From the NCBI RefSeq assembly GCF_003086895.1, contig NZ_CP026004.1, positions 2,330,731 through 2,394,730 of the forward strand: a stretch of DNA of 64,000 nt, read 5' to 3'. The first letter of the stretch is position 1, and each line of letters opens with the position of its first letter. The position numbers and the translations under genes are program-made. The notes beneath the pieces were generated by a model. The model worked only from the letters and a program-made list of their open reading frames with translations, was not told where the DNA came from and did no database searches. Below, piece by piece: positions 36,846 to 46,842 of the stretch. The stretch comes from Stenotrophomonas sp. ESTM1D_MKCIP4_1 (GTDB taxonomy: Bacteria > Pseudomonadota > Gammaproteobacteria > Xanthomonadales > Xanthomonadaceae).

Positions 36846-37480
36846 GCGACGAACTGGAGGTCGACGGCGGCTCACACGCCCCGATCTGGGCGGCATTCGG
36901 CGACCTGATGTCGGTGCTGCTGGGTGCCTTCGTGCTGATCCTGGTGGGCGTGGTGGCGGTGCAGCTGGAACTGTCGCAGCGCCTGGACCAGGAAGTGAAG
37001 CAGCGACAGGCCGAAGCCAAGCGCCTGCAGACGCTGGAACAGGCGCTGGCCGGCCCCTTGGCGGCCGGCCGGGTGACCCTGGTCGATGGCCGCATCGGCA
37101 TCAGTGGCAGCGTGCTGTTCGCATTGAACTCGGATCAGCTGCAGCCGGAGGGCCAGGAACTGCTGCGCAGCCTGGCCGTGCCGCTGGCGGCGTACCTGGG
37201 GACGCGCGAGGAGATTCTGATGGTCAGCGGCTTCACCGATGACGCGCCCATCCGCGATGGCAACCGCCGCTTCGCCGACAACTGGGAACTGTCCGCGCAG
37301 CGTTCGCTGACCGTGACCCGCACCTTGATTGCCGATGGCGTTCCCGCCGATGCGGTGTTTGCCGCCGCATTCGGCAGCGAGCAGCCGGTCAGTTCCAACG
37401 CAGATGAAGCCGGCCGTGCGCGCAACCGCCGCGTGGAGATCGCCCCGATTCCCAAGCCCAAGGCCGGTGATGACAAGTAA
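36842..37480 (+). CDS. MotB-like protein: one membrane helix plus OmpA peptidoglycan-binding domain
   Basis: 212 aa. The single N-terminal helix HAPIWAAFGDLMSVLLGAF carries Asp21 in the same place as the essential proton-binding Asp of MotB (ADFM) and ExbD/TolR. A short coiled linker follows (QRLDQEVKQRQAEAKRLQTL), then an OmpA/MotB domain: SGFTDDAPIRDGNRRFADNW, ELSAQRSLTVTRTLI and GRARNRRVEIAPIP. It should anchor the stator to peptidoglycan. It is coupled to DUF802 (ATGA) and overlaps DUF2894 by 11 nt. Confidence 0.85.
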   Translation: MSDELEVDGGSHAPIWAAFGDLMSVLLGAFVLILVGVVAVQLELSQRLDQEVKQRQAEAKRLQTLEQALAGPLAAGRVTLVDGRIGISGSVLFALNSDQLQPEGQELLRSLAVPLAAYLGTREEILMVSGFTDDAPIRDGNRRFADNWELSAQRSLTVTRTLIADGVPADAVFAAAFGSEQPVSSNADEAGRARNRRVEIAPIPKPKAGDDK

Positions 37481-37850
37481 TCCGCGCGCACCGCTGGATA
37501 CGCTGCAGGCATTGGTGCGCGACCTGGACGCAGGTTCGCGCAGCCTGCAGCACTACCCGCAGGTACCGATGCTGGACCAAGTGCGCAGCGAGTGGAGCGC
37601 GCTGCGCAGTGAACTGCAGGTGCGGCGCTCGCTGCGTGCCGAAGCCCCCGCCGACGGCGGCCCGCTGAACTCGGCAGTGCTGGTGCAGCGCATGCTGGAC
37701 ACGATGCAGGCCACCAGCCCCGGCTACCTGCGGCACTTCATCGACTACATCGATACCCTGTCGTGGCTGCAGGCGTTGCAGGAAAGCACCGCCAACGCCG
37801 CCGATGCAGTGAAGCCCAAGCGCGCCCGCAAGCCCCGCAGCGCGGGGTGA
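37470..37850 (+). CDS. DUF2894 protein, last gene of the stator-like operon
   Basis: 126 aa from MTSNPRAPLDTLQALVRDLD, overlapping the OmpA-domain gene by 11 nt. It is helical (LQALVRDLDAGSRSLQHYP, NSAVLVQRMLDTMQATSP, YLRHFIDYIDTLSWLQAL), ends in a basic tail (KPKRARKPRSAG) and has no signal or membrane segment. It matches DUF2894, which is found with DUF802. It probably binds the cytoplasmic part of the complex; function unknown. Confidence 0.75.
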   Translation: MTSNPRAPLDTLQALVRDLDAGSRSLQHYPQVPMLDQVRSEWSALRSELQVRRSLRAEAPADGGPLNSAVLVQRMLDTMQATSPGYLRHFIDYIDTLSWLQALQESTANAADAVKPKRARKPRSAG

Positions 37851-37862
37851 TGCGCATGGCGC

Positions 37863-37924
37863 TGCCGGCCAGCGGCCGGCACTACCACCGCGCCAAGCCT
37901 GGTAGTGCCGGCCACTGGCCGGCA
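37863..37924. repeat. Inverted pair of GTAG/GCCGGCC REPs beside the transposase gene
   Basis: A reverse copy (37863-37885, ending CACTAC) and a forward copy (37902-37924, starting GTAG with arms TGCCGGCC/GGCCGGCA) sit just downstream of the RAYT gene. The last base of the pair is adjacent to the RAYT stop codon at 37925-37927. Confidence 0.9.
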
Positions 37925-38371
37925 TCAGCTCCACACCGACCACGCATACGGGTATTCGCCGATCTGTTTGGCCAGACCAGCCCGGACACGGTTTCCCATG
38001 ATGTACGACGCCTGCCGCGCCAATGAATCCTCCGCCCTCACCGCATGGTCGAAGTAGCCCGGCTGCCAGACGGTCTTCTGGAAACCACGCAGGCGATTCA
38101 ATGCCAGCGCACTCGAAGACTTCAGACGACGTGCAATATCCGCAAGGTCGGATGCGTGCAGCTCGAACATCCAGTGCACGTGATCTGGCATCACCACCCA
38201 TGCCAGTGGTTGAACGAGCCCCCGATCTTCGAGGTATCGGAACTGATCGATGACACACCCTGATGCGGCAGCGCTTTCAGAAAGACGACTGCGTTGATGG
38301 GTGGTTGTGCTGAGGACGTACACCTGCCCGATGATGGATCGTCGGCCGAGTCGGAGGCGATGGCTGCTCAT
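37925..38371 (-). CDS. REP-associated tyrosine transposase (RAYT)
   Basis: 148 aa from MSSHRLRLGRRSIIGQVYV. The Y1/HUH nuclease signature is VVMPDHVHWMFEL (His-x-His) and the catalytic Tyr lies in SYIMGNRVRAGLA. The RAYT-specific stretch FQKTVWQPGYFDHAVR is also present. It is a single-copy enzyme of the IS200/IS605-related group that mobilises REP palindromes rather than itself. Both flanks carry REPs with GCCGGCC arms (37863-37924 and 38448-38470), which should be its cognate substrate family. The other two GTAG families in the window probably belong to other RAYTs in the genome. Confidence 0.92.
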   Translation of the reverse strand: MSSHRLRLGRRSIIGQVYVLSTTTHQRSRLSESAAASGCVIDQFRYLEDRGLVQPLAWVVMPDHVHWMFELHASDLADIARRLKSSSALALNRLRGFQKTVWQPGYFDHAVRAEDSLARQASYIMGNRVRAGLAKQIGEYPYAWSVWS

Positions 38372-38447
38372 GGCCCATGGTGAGACAGGCTGTTGAGGGG
38401 TGAACGTCGGGGCTTGGCGCGAGGGGGGATCGGGATTGTCTGGAAAT

Positions 38448-38470
38448 TGCCGGCCAGCGGCCGGCACTAC
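38448..38470 (-). repeat. REP upstream of the RAYT gene
   Basis: A single copy in the reverse orientation (arms TGCCGGCC/GGCCGGCA, ending CACTAC) lies between the RAYT start and the entA stop. With the downstream pair it brackets the transposase gene. Confidence 0.88.
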
Positions 38471-38484
38471 CACGGGCAAGGGGG

Positions 38485-39243
38485 TCAGCCGCGCAGGGTG
38501 GCGCCGCCGTCGACGTACAGGTCGCTCATCGCCACATGGCCGGCCTGCTCGGACAACAGGAACATCACCGACTGGGCGATGTCATCCGGCGTGGCCAGTT
38601 TGCGCAGCGGTATGCCCGCTTTGAAGGTATCCAGGTTGCCGGCGATGACCCGCTCGGCGCCGTGCGCGTCCTCCCACATGCCGGTCTGCATCGGGGTCAG
38701 GGTGGAACCCGGCGCGACGATGTTGCAGCGGATGCCCAGCGGCGCCAGTTCCAGGCCCAGGCAGCGGGTGAACATCGTGGCGGCGGCCTTCGAGGCCGCA
38801 TAGGCGGCCATGCCGTGCCGTGGCACGCCCGCCGCATTGGAACTGACGGTGACGATCGCGCCCTGCCGTCGCGGTGACATCACCCGCGCCAGCGCACGGC
38901 CCACATGGAACACGCCATCGGCATTGACCGCGAACACGCGCCGCCACTCATCGTCGCCGGTCCCGACCACCTCGCCCACATGCAGTACACCGGCCACGCT
39001 GGCAGCCAACGCAATCGCGCCGACTTCAGCCTCCACGTGGTCGACCAGCGCATCCACTGCGGCGCTGTCGGTCACGTCCAGTGCAAGCGCCAACACGCGC
39101 GCATCGTCCACTGCAGGACGGTCGCGATCGGTGGCCACCACTGTGCACCCCGCCGCGGCCAGCAGCCGCACCAGTGAAGCGCCGATACCGCCGGCCGCGC
39201 CGGTCACCAGCGCCACGCGCCCTTCAAAGCCGGTCAACCGCAT
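38485..39243 (-). CDS. entA: 2,3-dihydro-2,3-dihydroxybenzoate dehydrogenase
   Basis: 252 aa, short-chain dehydrogenase. NAD binding is seen in [19 protein letters not shown], and the catalytic Ser, Tyr and Lys in VTVSSNAAG and [14 protein letters not shown]. EntA-like features include the [12 protein letters not shown] loop and the ending [14 protein letters not shown]. It oxidises the isochorismatase product to 2,3-dihydroxybenzoate. It is the last gene of the siderophore operon and overlaps entF by 10 nt. A REP follows its stop. Confidence 0.92.
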   Translation of the reverse strand: MRLTGFEGRVALVTGAAGGIGASLVRLLAAAGCTVVATDRDRPAVDDARVLALALDVTDSAAVDALVDHVEAEVGAIALAASVAGVLHVGEVVGTGDDEWRRVFAVNADGVFHVGRALARVMSPRRQGAIVTVSSNAAGVPRHGMAAYAASKAAATMFTRCLGLELAPLGIRCNIVAPGSTLTPMQTGMWEDAHGAERVIAGNLDTFKAGIPLRKLATPDDIAQSVMFLLSEQAGHVAMSDLYVDGGATLRG

Positions 39244-42200
39244 GCTGCACTCTCCTGTTGTTCATCCCACTGATGCAGCCGCGCCGACAACCACGGCGCC
39301 AGCTGCGCTACGGCATCGCGGCCGGTCAGTTCGGCATGCAGGAACGGCAGTTCCAGCGCCTGCACCCTGCGCGCATGCGCCATCCACAACGCCGATTGCA
39401 GCTGCGGCCGCGCCTGGTGGTCGCGCCCGGCGCGCACGTGCACCAGGGTGCCATCGAACGGCCGGTGATGATGCTCGCGGATCAAGCGGTTGGTACCGGT
39501 CACGGCACGCACCACACCATCCAGGACGCTGTCGGGCAGACTGCCCAGCGCGCTGCCGCCCCGGCGCAGGAAGGCAAGGATCCGCTCGCGGCTGTCCAGT
39601 TCCGGATGCGCATCGGGATCATGGCCGGCAATGGCCAGCAGCGCGCGCAGCGCGGCGATGGCGTCGGGTTCCGGTTCGGCCCGCCAGCATTCACTGGGAT
39701 AGGCATCCAGCAGCACCAGCTCGCCCACTTCACGGCCGATTTCGTGCAGGCGCACCGCCATGGCCTGGGCCAGGATGCCCCCCACCGACCAGCCCAGCAG
39801 ATGGACCGGTCCCTGCGGCTGCAGGGTTGCGATGCGGCGCACATACGCGTTGGCCATCACCTCGATGCTCGACGGCAGGGCCTGCTGGGGATCCAGTGCC
39901 GGCGACTGCAGGCCATGCACGGTGCGTGCCGGCTGCAGCGCGCGCGCCAGTGTGCGGTAGTTCCAGGCGATGCCACCGGCAGGATGCACGACGAACAAGG
40001 GTGGCAACGCGTTGTCCGCCGTCGCCAGGGTGATCACCGGCCCCAGCGCGTGGTCGGCCAGAGCGGGGGGCTCGGCAATGCGCGCGGCCAGTGCGGCCAC
40101 GGTCGGCTGCGCGAACAGTGCGCCCAGCCCCAGGTCGCAGCGCCACCGCTGTTCGATGGCCAGCAGCAGGTGCACGGCCGAGAGCGAATCGCCGCCCAGG
40201 CTGAAGAAGTCCGCGTCCACGGCCACCGGCGTCTGCCGCCCCAGCGCCTGTGCAAACAGTGCCGCCAGTTCATGTTCCAGCGGCGTGCGCGCGGCCAATC
40301 CACCGCCGTCCTGCCGCGGCGGCTTCGGCAGTGCTGCGCGATCCAGCTTGCCGTTGGCCGTCACCGGCCACTGGTCCACGCCAACGAAGGCCGAAGGCAG
40401 CATGTAGTCCGGCACGCGCGCGGCCAGATGGCTGCGCAGCGTCGCTGCATCGGCCAGTGCTGTGGGCACATAGGCCACCAGCCGCGCATCGCCGGGGGCG
40501 TCCTGCCGCAGCAGCACTTCCACCCGGTCCATGCCCGGCACCTCGCGCAGTCCCGCCTCGATCTCGCCCAGTTCGATGCGCAACCCACGCAGCTTCACCT
40601 GATGGTCGCTGCGGCCGAGGTATTCCACCACGCCGTCGGCACGCCAGCGTGCGACATCGCCGGTGCGATAGATGCGCTGCCCCGGCAGGAACGGATCGGC
40701 CAGGAAACGCTCCGCGGTCAGGTCATCGCGGCCCAGGTAGCCACGCGCGAGCTGCACGCCGCCCAGATACAGATCACCGGCTACGCCGACCGGCAGCGGC
40801 TGCATGCGTGCATCGAGCACATACAGGCGCGTGTTCCATACCGGGAAACCGATCGGCACCGGTCGCGACCGGTCCGCGGCCGAGGCAGGCCAGTAACTGA
40901 CATCCACCGCCGCTTCGGTCGGCCCATAGAGGTTGTGCAGTTCGGCGTGCACGCGGTCATGGAAGCGGTCACGCAGCGCCGCATCGAGCGCCTCGCCACT
41001 GGTGAACACCCGCCGCAGGCGCAGGCCTGCCGAAGCGGGTGCGGCCAGGAAGGCATCGAGCATGGACGGCACGAAGTGCGCGGTGGTGATGTCGTGCGCG
41101 CGGATCAGCCGCGCCAGTTCGGTCGGGTCGCGGTGCGCATCGGGACCGGCCAGCACCAGCGTCGCCCCACACAGCAGGGGCAGGAAGAACTCCCACACCG
41201 ACACGTCGAACGTGGCCGGGGTCTTCTGCAGCACGCGGTCATCGGCGGCAAACCCGTAATGCGCGCGCATCCACAGCAGGCGGTTGACGATGGCGCGATG
41301 TTCGATGACCACGCCCTTGGGCTCGCCGGTCGAACCGGAGGTGTAGATGACATAGGCCGCGTCGTCAGGCGACGGCTGCGGCCACGGTGCGGCGAAACTG
41401 ACGGCGGTCCACTGCGTGGGCGGCAGCACCGGCACGCCGCCCAGGCGGGGCTGCACCTCGGCGGCGGCCAATACGCAGGCCGGTCGCGCTGAAGTGAGAA
41501 TGCGCGCCAGACGGTCATCGGGGTGGGCAAGGTCCAGCGGCAGATAGGCAGCACCGGCACGCAGCACCGCCAGCAGTGCCACCATCAGTTCCAGCGAACG
41601 CGGCAATGCCACCGCCACCACGCTGCCCGGGCCGACACCCATGGCGCGCAGCTGCGCGGCAAGGGCGAAACTGCGTGCTTCCAAGGCGGCGTAGTCCAGC
41701 GAGTGATCGCCAAACACCAGCGCCGTCGCCTGCGGGTCGCGGTCCATGCCCTGCTGCAGCAGTTCGACCAGCGTGGTGTCCGGCAAGGCATGGGCCGTCG
41801 CGTTGAAACCGTGCACGGTGGTCTGCGCCTCTTCAGGCGTCGCCAAAGGCACCTGGCGGAGATCATCCGCCTGCAGCGCGGCCGACACGAAATGCAGCAA
41901 CCGCGCGGCGTGCGCCTGCACATCGGCCGGGCTGTACAAGGCGGGGTTGGCTTCGATCTCAAGATCCAGCCCTGCCTGTCCGTCGCCGCGGAAACCCAGC
42001 GTCAGGTCATCCACCGGGCCGGTGCACAAAACGTCCAGCGTGGCCTGCACGCCGGCCAGTGCCATCGGCTTGTAGAACGGCTGCACGTTCACCAAAGGCC
42101 CGTGCAGGCGCTGCTGCGCGCCGACCAGGCCCAGGTCCCGGCGCAGCTGCTCGCCGCGGTAGCGCCCCTGCTTGCGGCCCTGGCTCAACTGACGGCCGAT

Positions 42201-43121
42201 GCTGCGCGCAAATGCTTCCGCGCTGCCCTCGCCCGCCGCCACCCGTAGCGGCAATACGTTCATCACCATTGCCGGCACCCGCGCCGAGGCATTGCCGAGA
42301 CGCCCCATGTAGGGCACGCCCAGCACCACTTCGTCGGCCGCACTCATGCGCCGCAGATACTCGGCCGACAGTGCGGTGAGGACATCCGGCCAGGGTTGCA
42401 GCCAGCGCACCGCGGTCTGCAGCAACAGGTCACGGAACGCGGCATCCAGCGGCTGCACCCAGCGCAGCGCGTCATCACTGGCCGCCGCCGTGCCCGCCAG
42501 GCCTGCACCGGCCGGCGCGCCCCGCAGCTGCTCGCGCCACCATTGGCCTGCCTGTGCGCGACGCGCATCGCTGCGGTAAGCCACATCATCGGCCAGCACC
42601 CCGTCCAGCGCCGGCAACGGGTCGCCGCTCCGGCCTGCATGCAGCGCGCAGACGCGGTCGGTGAACAGCGCCATGCCATAGCCATCGGCCCCGAGGTGGT
42701 GCACGCGCAGGTACCAGACCCAACGCTGCCCACCCAGGTCGAACAACACCTGCTGGCTGATGCGGTCGCGGGTGGGATCGACCGGCGACAGGCGGTCAGC
42801 CTGCATTGCGGCGCGGGCCGCTGCGTCCGTGTCGGCTTCGCCGGACAGATCGAGCACCGATACGTGCGGCACATGCGCAGGGTCATGCCATTGCCGGGGC
42901 TGGCCATCCTCCCCTTCCACGAACCGCAGCGCGAACGCCTGCGCTTCGCCGGCCGCCTGGTTGGCTGCGGCCACGAACGCACGTGCGTCCAGCGCACCCT
43001 CGATCCACACGGCGTGGGCCGTGTTGAAGGACGGGTTGTCCGGCGCCAGCCGCTGGGCGAACCACAGCCCCGACTGCGCTTCGGTCAGCGCCACCGGCAT
43101 GGCCTGCCCCGCTCCGTTCAT
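39234..43121 (-). CDS. entF: Enterobactin-type NRPS (C-A-PCP-TE)
   Basis: 1295 aa from [20 protein letters not shown]; the start overlaps the carrier-protein stop (ATGA). Condensation domain to about 430, with HHLGADG (His142, Asp146). Adenylation domain about 450-950 ([38 protein letters not shown]). Carrier Ser979 in LGGDSL. Thioesterase Ser1112 in GWSVGG. It should condense dihydroxybenzoate with an amino acid (serine in EntF) and release an oligomer. All catalytic residues are present. No phosphopantetheinyl transferase gene lies in the window. Confidence 0.93.
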   Translation of the reverse strand: MNGAGQAMPVALTEAQSGLWFAQRLAPDNPSFNTAHAVWIEGALDARAFVAAANQAAGEAQAFALRFVEGEDGQPRQWHDPAHVPHVSVLDLSGEADTDAAARAAMQADRLSPVDPTRDRISQQVLFDLGGQRWVWYLRVHHLGADGYGMALFTDRVCALHAGRSGDPLPALDGVLADDVAYRSDARRAQAGQWWREQLRGAPAGAGLAGTAAASDDALRWVQPLDAAFRDLLLQTAVRWLQPWPDVLTALSAEYLRRMSAADEVVLGVPYMGRLGNASARVPAMVMNVLPLRVAAGEGSAEAFARSIGRQLSQGRKQGRYRGEQLRRDLGLVGAQQRLHGPLVNVQPFYKPMALAGVQATLDVLCTGPVDDLTLGFRGDGQAGLDLEIEANPALYSPADVQAHAARLLHFVSAALQADDLRQVPLATPEEAQTTVHGFNATAHALPDTTLVELLQQGMDRDPQATALVFGDHSLDYAALEARSFALAAQLRAMGVGPGSVVAVALPRSLELMVALLAVLRAGAAYLPLDLAHPDDRLARILTSARPACVLAAAEVQPRLGGVPVLPPTQWTAVSFAAPWPQPSPDDAAYVIYTSGSTGEPKGVVIEHRAIVNRLLWMRAHYGFAADDRVLQKTPATFDVSVWEFFLPLLCGATLVLAGPDAHRDPTELARLIRAHDITTAHFVPSMLDAFLAAPASAGLRLRRVFTSGEALDAALRDRFHDRVHAELHNLYGPTEAAVDVSYWPASAADRSRPVPIGFPVWNTRLYVLDARMQPLPVGVAGDLYLGGVQLARGYLGRDDLTAERFLADPFLPGQRIYRTGDVARWRADGVVEYLGRSDHQVKLRGLRIELGEIEAGLREVPGMDRVEVLLRQDAPGDARLVAYVPTALADAATLRSHLAARVPDYMLPSAFVGVDQWPVTANGKLDRAALPKPPRQDGGGLAARTPLEHELAALFAQALGRQTPVAVDADFFSLGGDSLSAVHLLLAIEQRWRCDLGLGALFAQPTVAALAARIAEPPALADHALGPVITLATADNALPPLFVVHPAGGIAWNYRTLARALQPARTVHGLQSPALDPQQALPSSIEVMANAYVRRIATLQPQGPVHLLGWSVGGILAQAMAVRLHEIGREVGELVLLDAYPSECWRAEPEPDAIAALRALLAIAGHDPDAHPELDSRERILAFLRRGGSALGSLPDSVLDGVVRAVTGTNRLIREHHHRPFDGTLVHVRAGRDHQARPQLQSALWMAHARRVQALELPFLHAELTGRDAVAQLAPWLSARLHQWDEQQESAACG

Positions 43122-43375
43122 GCCTGCCCGGCAGCCTGCAGCTTCTGCACCACCGCCCACCACTGGCGCAGCGTGCTGTATTCGGCCAGGTGCGAGAACT
43201 CCAGCGGCAGGCCGGTATTGCCCCAGGCCAGGACCAGGCCGAGCATGCGCATCGAATCCAGATCCAGGTCCATCAGGTTCTCATCGTCGCCGATCTCGGC
43301 GGCGTCGCAGTCAAGCACGCGCGCCACGTCGGCCCGCATGCGCTCCAGATCCAGAGTGTCACTGCTGCCCATCAC
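43118..43375 (-). CDS. Free-standing aryl carrier protein
   Basis: 85 aa. The phosphopantetheine site is Ser41 in DLDLDSMRMLGLVLAW. The surrounding helices (MRADVARVLDCDAAEIG, YSTLRQWWAVVQKL) match the C-terminal aryl carrier domain of E. coli EntB. It carries dihydroxybenzoate loaded by EntE to the EntF condensation domain. The gene overlaps both neighbours by 4 nt. In E. coli this domain is fused to isochorismatase, so here EntB is split into two proteins. I recall it labelled entB' in S. maltophilia. Confidence 0.88.
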   Translation of the reverse strand: MMGSSDTLDLERMRADVARVLDCDAAEIGDDENLMDLDLDSMRMLGLVLAWGNTGLPLEFSHLAEYSTLRQWWAVVQKLQAAGQA

Positions 43376-44004
43376 AGCACCTCCAGCAGGTGGTCGGTGG
43401 TCATCGGCACGCCACTGGTGCGGGCGATCCAGTGCAGGGCCTGGTCATGGTCAGCACGCGAGAAATCGGCCACCGCATCGGCGGCAATGAAGGCTTCGAT
43501 GTCGCGCTGGAAGGCTTCGGCCACCGTGGCGGTGCAGCCGATATGCGCATACACGCCGGTCACCAGCAGCTGGTCGCGGCCGCGAACGCGCATCAGCGTT
43601 TCCAGGTTGCTGCGCTGGAATGCGCTGTAACGGTGCTTCACCAGCACGTGTTCAGCGGCCAGCGGCGCCAGTGCGTCGATGATCGGTTCATGCTCGTCGC
43701 TGCGGCGCATGCCCGGCCCCCACAGATCGGCCTGCAGGCCGCGGTCACGCCGGTCCTGGTCGCCGTGCTGGGCGGTGTAGAACACCGGGATACCGTGCGC
43801 ACGGCAATGCGCCAGCAGGCGCGCGATGTTGGCCACCGCCGGGCGCAGCGGTTCGGCGTCGGCATCGAAGGCGGCCAGGAAGTAGCGCTGCATGTCGTGC
43901 ACCAGCAGGGCGATGCGATCGCGCTGCGGGCGCCACGGGCCACGCGCCGCAGGCAGTTCAGCAGCGGTCGGCAAGGGGTACGGGGTAATGCGGGGCAGCG
44001 CCAT
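43372..44004 (-). CDS. entB: Isochorismatase, without carrier domain
   Basis: 210 aa. It hydrolyses isochorismate to 2,3-dihydro-2,3-dihydroxybenzoate and pyruvate. The catalytic Asp is in ALLVHDMQRYFL, with the conserved LVKHRYSAFQRSNL and GVYAHIGCTATVAEAF stretches of EntB. It ends at the point where the E. coli protein continues into its carrier domain. Start and stop overlap entE by 1 nt (TGATG) and the carrier gene by 4 nt. Confidence 0.92.
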   Translation of the reverse strand: MALPRITPYPLPTAAELPAARGPWRPQRDRIALLVHDMQRYFLAAFDADAEPLRPAVANIARLLAHCRAHGIPVFYTAQHGDQDRRDRGLQADLWGPGMRRSDEHEPIIDALAPLAAEHVLVKHRYSAFQRSNLETLMRVRGRDQLLVTGVYAHIGCTATVAEAFQRDIEAFIAADAVADFSRADHDQALHWIARTSGVPMTTDHLLEVL

Positions 44005-45653
44005 CAGCGCGTTCCTCCTGTCTGTTGCAGATGACGCGCGCGCAGTTGCGCGCGCAGTTCACGGCGGCTGATCTTGCCGACCGCCGTGGTATCGAAACTG
44101 TCCACGAACACGACCTGGTCGGGCACTTTGAACGCCGCCAGGCCACGGCCGCGCATCCAGGCCTTCAACGCAGGGGCCTTGATCGGTTCACCCTGCTGGA
44201 TGACGAAGGCGCAGCTGCGCTCACCCAGGTAGTCATCGGGAATGGACACCACCGCCGCGTCGAACACGGCGGGATGGGCCAGCAGGTGATCTTCGATCTC
44301 CTCGGCGGAAATCTTCTCGCCGGCCCGGTTGATGTGGTCGCCTGCCCGGCCCTGCACCACCAGGTAGCCGCCCGGCAGCTGCTGCACGCGATCCCCGGTG
44401 CGGTAGAAGCCATCGTCGGTGAAGGCGCGGGCATTGGCCACGTCATCGTTGTGATAGGCGCCGATGGTGTACGGACCCCGGGTCAGCAGATGGCCCGCCT
44501 CACCCTCGGCCACGGGCTGGTCGTGGTCATCGACCACGCGCACTTCGTCGTCCGGGCTGATCGGGCGGCCCTGGCAGGCCACGATCAGCGCCTCGGGATC
44601 GTCCAACCGGGTGTAGTTCACCAGGCCCTCGGCCATGCCGAATACCTGCTGCAGGGTGCAGCCCAGGCCGTCGACGACCCGCCGCGCAGCTTCCGGCACC
44701 AGCTTGGCGCCGCCCACCTGCAGCACCTGCAGGCTGGACAGATCGTGCCGCGACGTGGCTGCCGCCTGCGCCCACAACAGGGCCAGCGGCGGCACCAGGC
44801 CACAGCAGGTCACCTTTTCGCGGGCAATCAACGGGAAGGCGGCATCCGGGCCGGGGCCGGGACTGAGCACCACCCGCGCGCCGGCATACAGCGCGCCGAA
44901 GAAGCCGGGGGAGCTCATCGGAAAGTTGTGCGCCGCCGGCAGCGCAACCAGGTAGACACTGTCGCGGTCGATGCCACAGATCGCATTGCTGGCCCGGAAC
45001 GAATAGAGGTAATCGTCGTGGGTCCGCGGAATCAGCTTGGGCAGCCCGGTGCTGCCGCCCGAGATCTGCAGGAAGGCCACCGACTGCGGGTCCGGGTCGG
45101 CCGGCAGCGTGCTGCGGTCGCCCTGCAGTTCACCCAGGGCAATGAATCCGTCGGCCTCGCCGTCGATGACCACATGCGCGATGGCCGGCACATCGGCCTG
45201 CAGCGCGCGTGCCAGCTCACGATGATCAAAGCCCTCGTGCACATCGGTGGTGATGTAGGCCGTGGCGTCGGCCTTGCGTGCGAAGTGCGCCAGTTCGGTG
45301 AGCCGATGCGCCGGCAGCGCGTACACCGGCACCAGGCCGGCACGGAACAGGCCGCACACGGTGGTGATGAAGCCGGCGGTGTTGCCCAGCTGCACCAGGA
45401 CGCGGTCGCCCGGCTGCAGCCCCTGCCCCAGCAGGCCGGCACCGATGCGCCCGGCTTCGTGCCACAGCTGTGCGTAGCTCAGGCGTACATCACCGGCCAC
45501 CACGGCGATGTCATCGGCGAACTGCTCTGCCCGCTCGCGCAGAAAGGCCGGGAAGGTCTCGCCACGCCAGTAGCCGGCGGCGCGGTAGCGCGCAACGCGC
45601 TCGGCGGGCCAGACCTGCCGCAGCGGTCGGGGAGAGGTTTCAACGTGATTCAT
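44004..45653 (-). CDS. entE: 2,3-dihydroxybenzoate-AMP ligase
   Basis: 549 aa. It activates dihydroxybenzoate and loads it on the carrier protein. Signs of the family are the N-terminal [16 protein letters not shown], the ATP loop [18 protein letters not shown], the aryl-pocket stretch [20 protein letters not shown], and the catalytic Lys in [12 protein letters not shown] near the C-terminus. It overlaps entC by 14 nt and entB by 1 nt. Confidence 0.94.
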   Translation of the reverse strand: MNHVETSPRPLRQVWPAERVARYRAAGYWRGETFPAFLRERAEQFADDIAVVAGDVRLSYAQLWHEAGRIGAGLLGQGLQPGDRVLVQLGNTAGFITTVCGLFRAGLVPVYALPAHRLTELAHFARKADATAYITTDVHEGFDHRELARALQADVPAIAHVVIDGEADGFIALGELQGDRSTLPADPDPQSVAFLQISGGSTGLPKLIPRTHDDYLYSFRASNAICGIDRDSVYLVALPAAHNFPMSSPGFFGALYAGARVVLSPGPGPDAAFPLIAREKVTCCGLVPPLALLWAQAAATSRHDLSSLQVLQVGGAKLVPEAARRVVDGLGCTLQQVFGMAEGLVNYTRLDDPEALIVACQGRPISPDDEVRVVDDHDQPVAEGEAGHLLTRGPYTIGAYHNDDVANARAFTDDGFYRTGDRVQQLPGGYLVVQGRAGDHINRAGEKISAEEIEDHLLAHPAVFDAAVVSIPDDYLGERSCAFVIQQGEPIKAPALKAWMRGRGLAAFKVPDQVVFVDSFDTTAVGKISRRELRAQLRARHLQQTGGTR

Positions 45654-46842
45654 GGCGTGGCTCGATCAGGGCCGCCGGGTCGTGCACACCCAGGGCGTTC
45701 AGCATGGCGGTGAATTTGGCGCCGGTCTCGGCCGCTTCGGCCTGCGGCTGCGAGTCGGCAACGATGCCGGCACCCGCAAACAGACGCAGCTGCGTTCCCT
45801 GCAGGCGGGCGCAGCGGATGGCGACGTACCAGTCGCCGTCCCCCTGCGCATCCAGCCAGCCCACCGCGCCCGCATAGAACCCGCGGGGTACCGGCTCCAG
45901 TTCGCGGATCCGCTGCAGAGCCGCCTGTCGCGGCGTGCCGCACACCGCAGGCGTCGGGTGCAGTTCGGCCAGCAGGGCGGCGGCGGGGGTGGCGGGATCC
46001 TTCAGCGTGGCCTGGATGCGGGTACCCAGGTGCCACATGCTGGCCGTGGCGTGCAGCACCGGCTGCGCCTGCGCCTCGATGCAACGGCACCACGGCGCCA
46101 GGCCATCCACGATGGCGTCGACCACGTGCCTGTGCTCGTCATGGTCCTTGCGCGACGCCAGCAGGGCCTGCGCCACGCGCTGGTCCTCTGCGGGATCACG
46201 GTGGCGCCGTGCGGACCCCGCCAGCGGATGCGACAGCACCTGCGCACCGCGCTTGCGCAGCAGCAGTTCCGGCGTTGCGCCGACCAGCCAGGCCGGTGCC
46301 TCACCCGGTTCCACCGGCAACGGCACCACATAGGTCGCCACCGAGGGATCGACACCCAGCCGCGCCAGCAGCGCATCCGGTGCAACCGGTTCATCGGTGT
46401 GCGCCACCAGGCTGCGCGCCAGCACCACCTTGTGCAGCGCTGCGGCCGGTGCGCGCATCACCTCCACCGCCGTGGCCACGGCGGCAGCGTACGCCTGCGC
46501 GGTGGGTTCAGCCTGCAGCGCACCGCGCAGCGCAGGCGCTGGCACGGGCGGCAGATGCAGGCCAGGCAGAATGTGTTCCGGCTGGTAAAGCGCATCGTCC
46601 GCACGCGGCTCGAACGGTACGGCGCCCACCAGCAGCGACGGGCCACCGCGCTGCTGGGCGAAGAACGCCTCCACCCGCTCGGCCAGGCTGGCCAGCGCGC
46701 CGGTCGGCAGCCGCGCACGGCAGCCGCGCGCGTGCAGATGCTGGTCTGCGTGCTGCAGCACGAACACCGCCGCGTCATCGGCGCGCGGGGCAGCGTGCGG
46801 CACCGTCTCCGGCCACGCACTGCGGATCAGGGAATCGTTCAT
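45640..46842 (-). CDS. entC: Isochorismate synthase
   Basis: 400 aa from [10 protein letters not shown], with AAGGAGAG 4-5 nt upstream. It converts chorismate to isochorismate. The family core is visible: [12 protein letters not shown] (Lys), [29 protein letters not shown] and [21 protein letters not shown] perfect 21-nt duplication places a second identical ribosome site and ATG exactly seven codons upstream (46863, MSRQGER), so two forms of the N-terminus are possible. The gene overlaps the exporter stop by ATGA. Confidence 0.93.
   Translation of the reverse strand: MNDSLIRSAWPETVPHAAPRADDAAVFVLQHADQHLHARGCRARLPTGALASLAERVEAFFAQQRGGPSLLVGAVPFEPRADDALYQPEHILPGLHLPPVPAPALRGALQAEPTAQAYAAAVATAVEVMRAPAAALHKVVLARSLVAHTDEPVAPDALLARLGVDPSVATYVVPLPVEPGEAPAWLVGATPELLLRKRGAQVLSHPLAGSARRHRDPAEDQRVAQALLASRKDHDEHRHVVDAIVDGLAPWCRCIEAQAQPVLHATASMWHLGTRIQATLKDPATPAAALLAELHPTPAVCGTPRQAALQRIRELEPVPRGFYAGAVGWLDAQGDGDWYVAIRCARLQGTQLRLFAGAGIVADSQPQAEAAETGAKFTAMLNALGVHDPAALIEPRHESR

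Noticed and set aside
33950-37850. Calling the DUF802/OmpA pair a Zorya system
   Set aside because: Only the motor-like pair is comparable; the accessory nuclease or helicase genes that define Zorya types are not present, so the name is not justified.
37925-38371. Treating the Y1/HUH gene as an IS200/IS605 element
   Set aside because: No element ends or accessory tnpB are present; the protein has the RAYT-specific stretch and REP flanks, so it is a domesticated, REP-associated enzyme.
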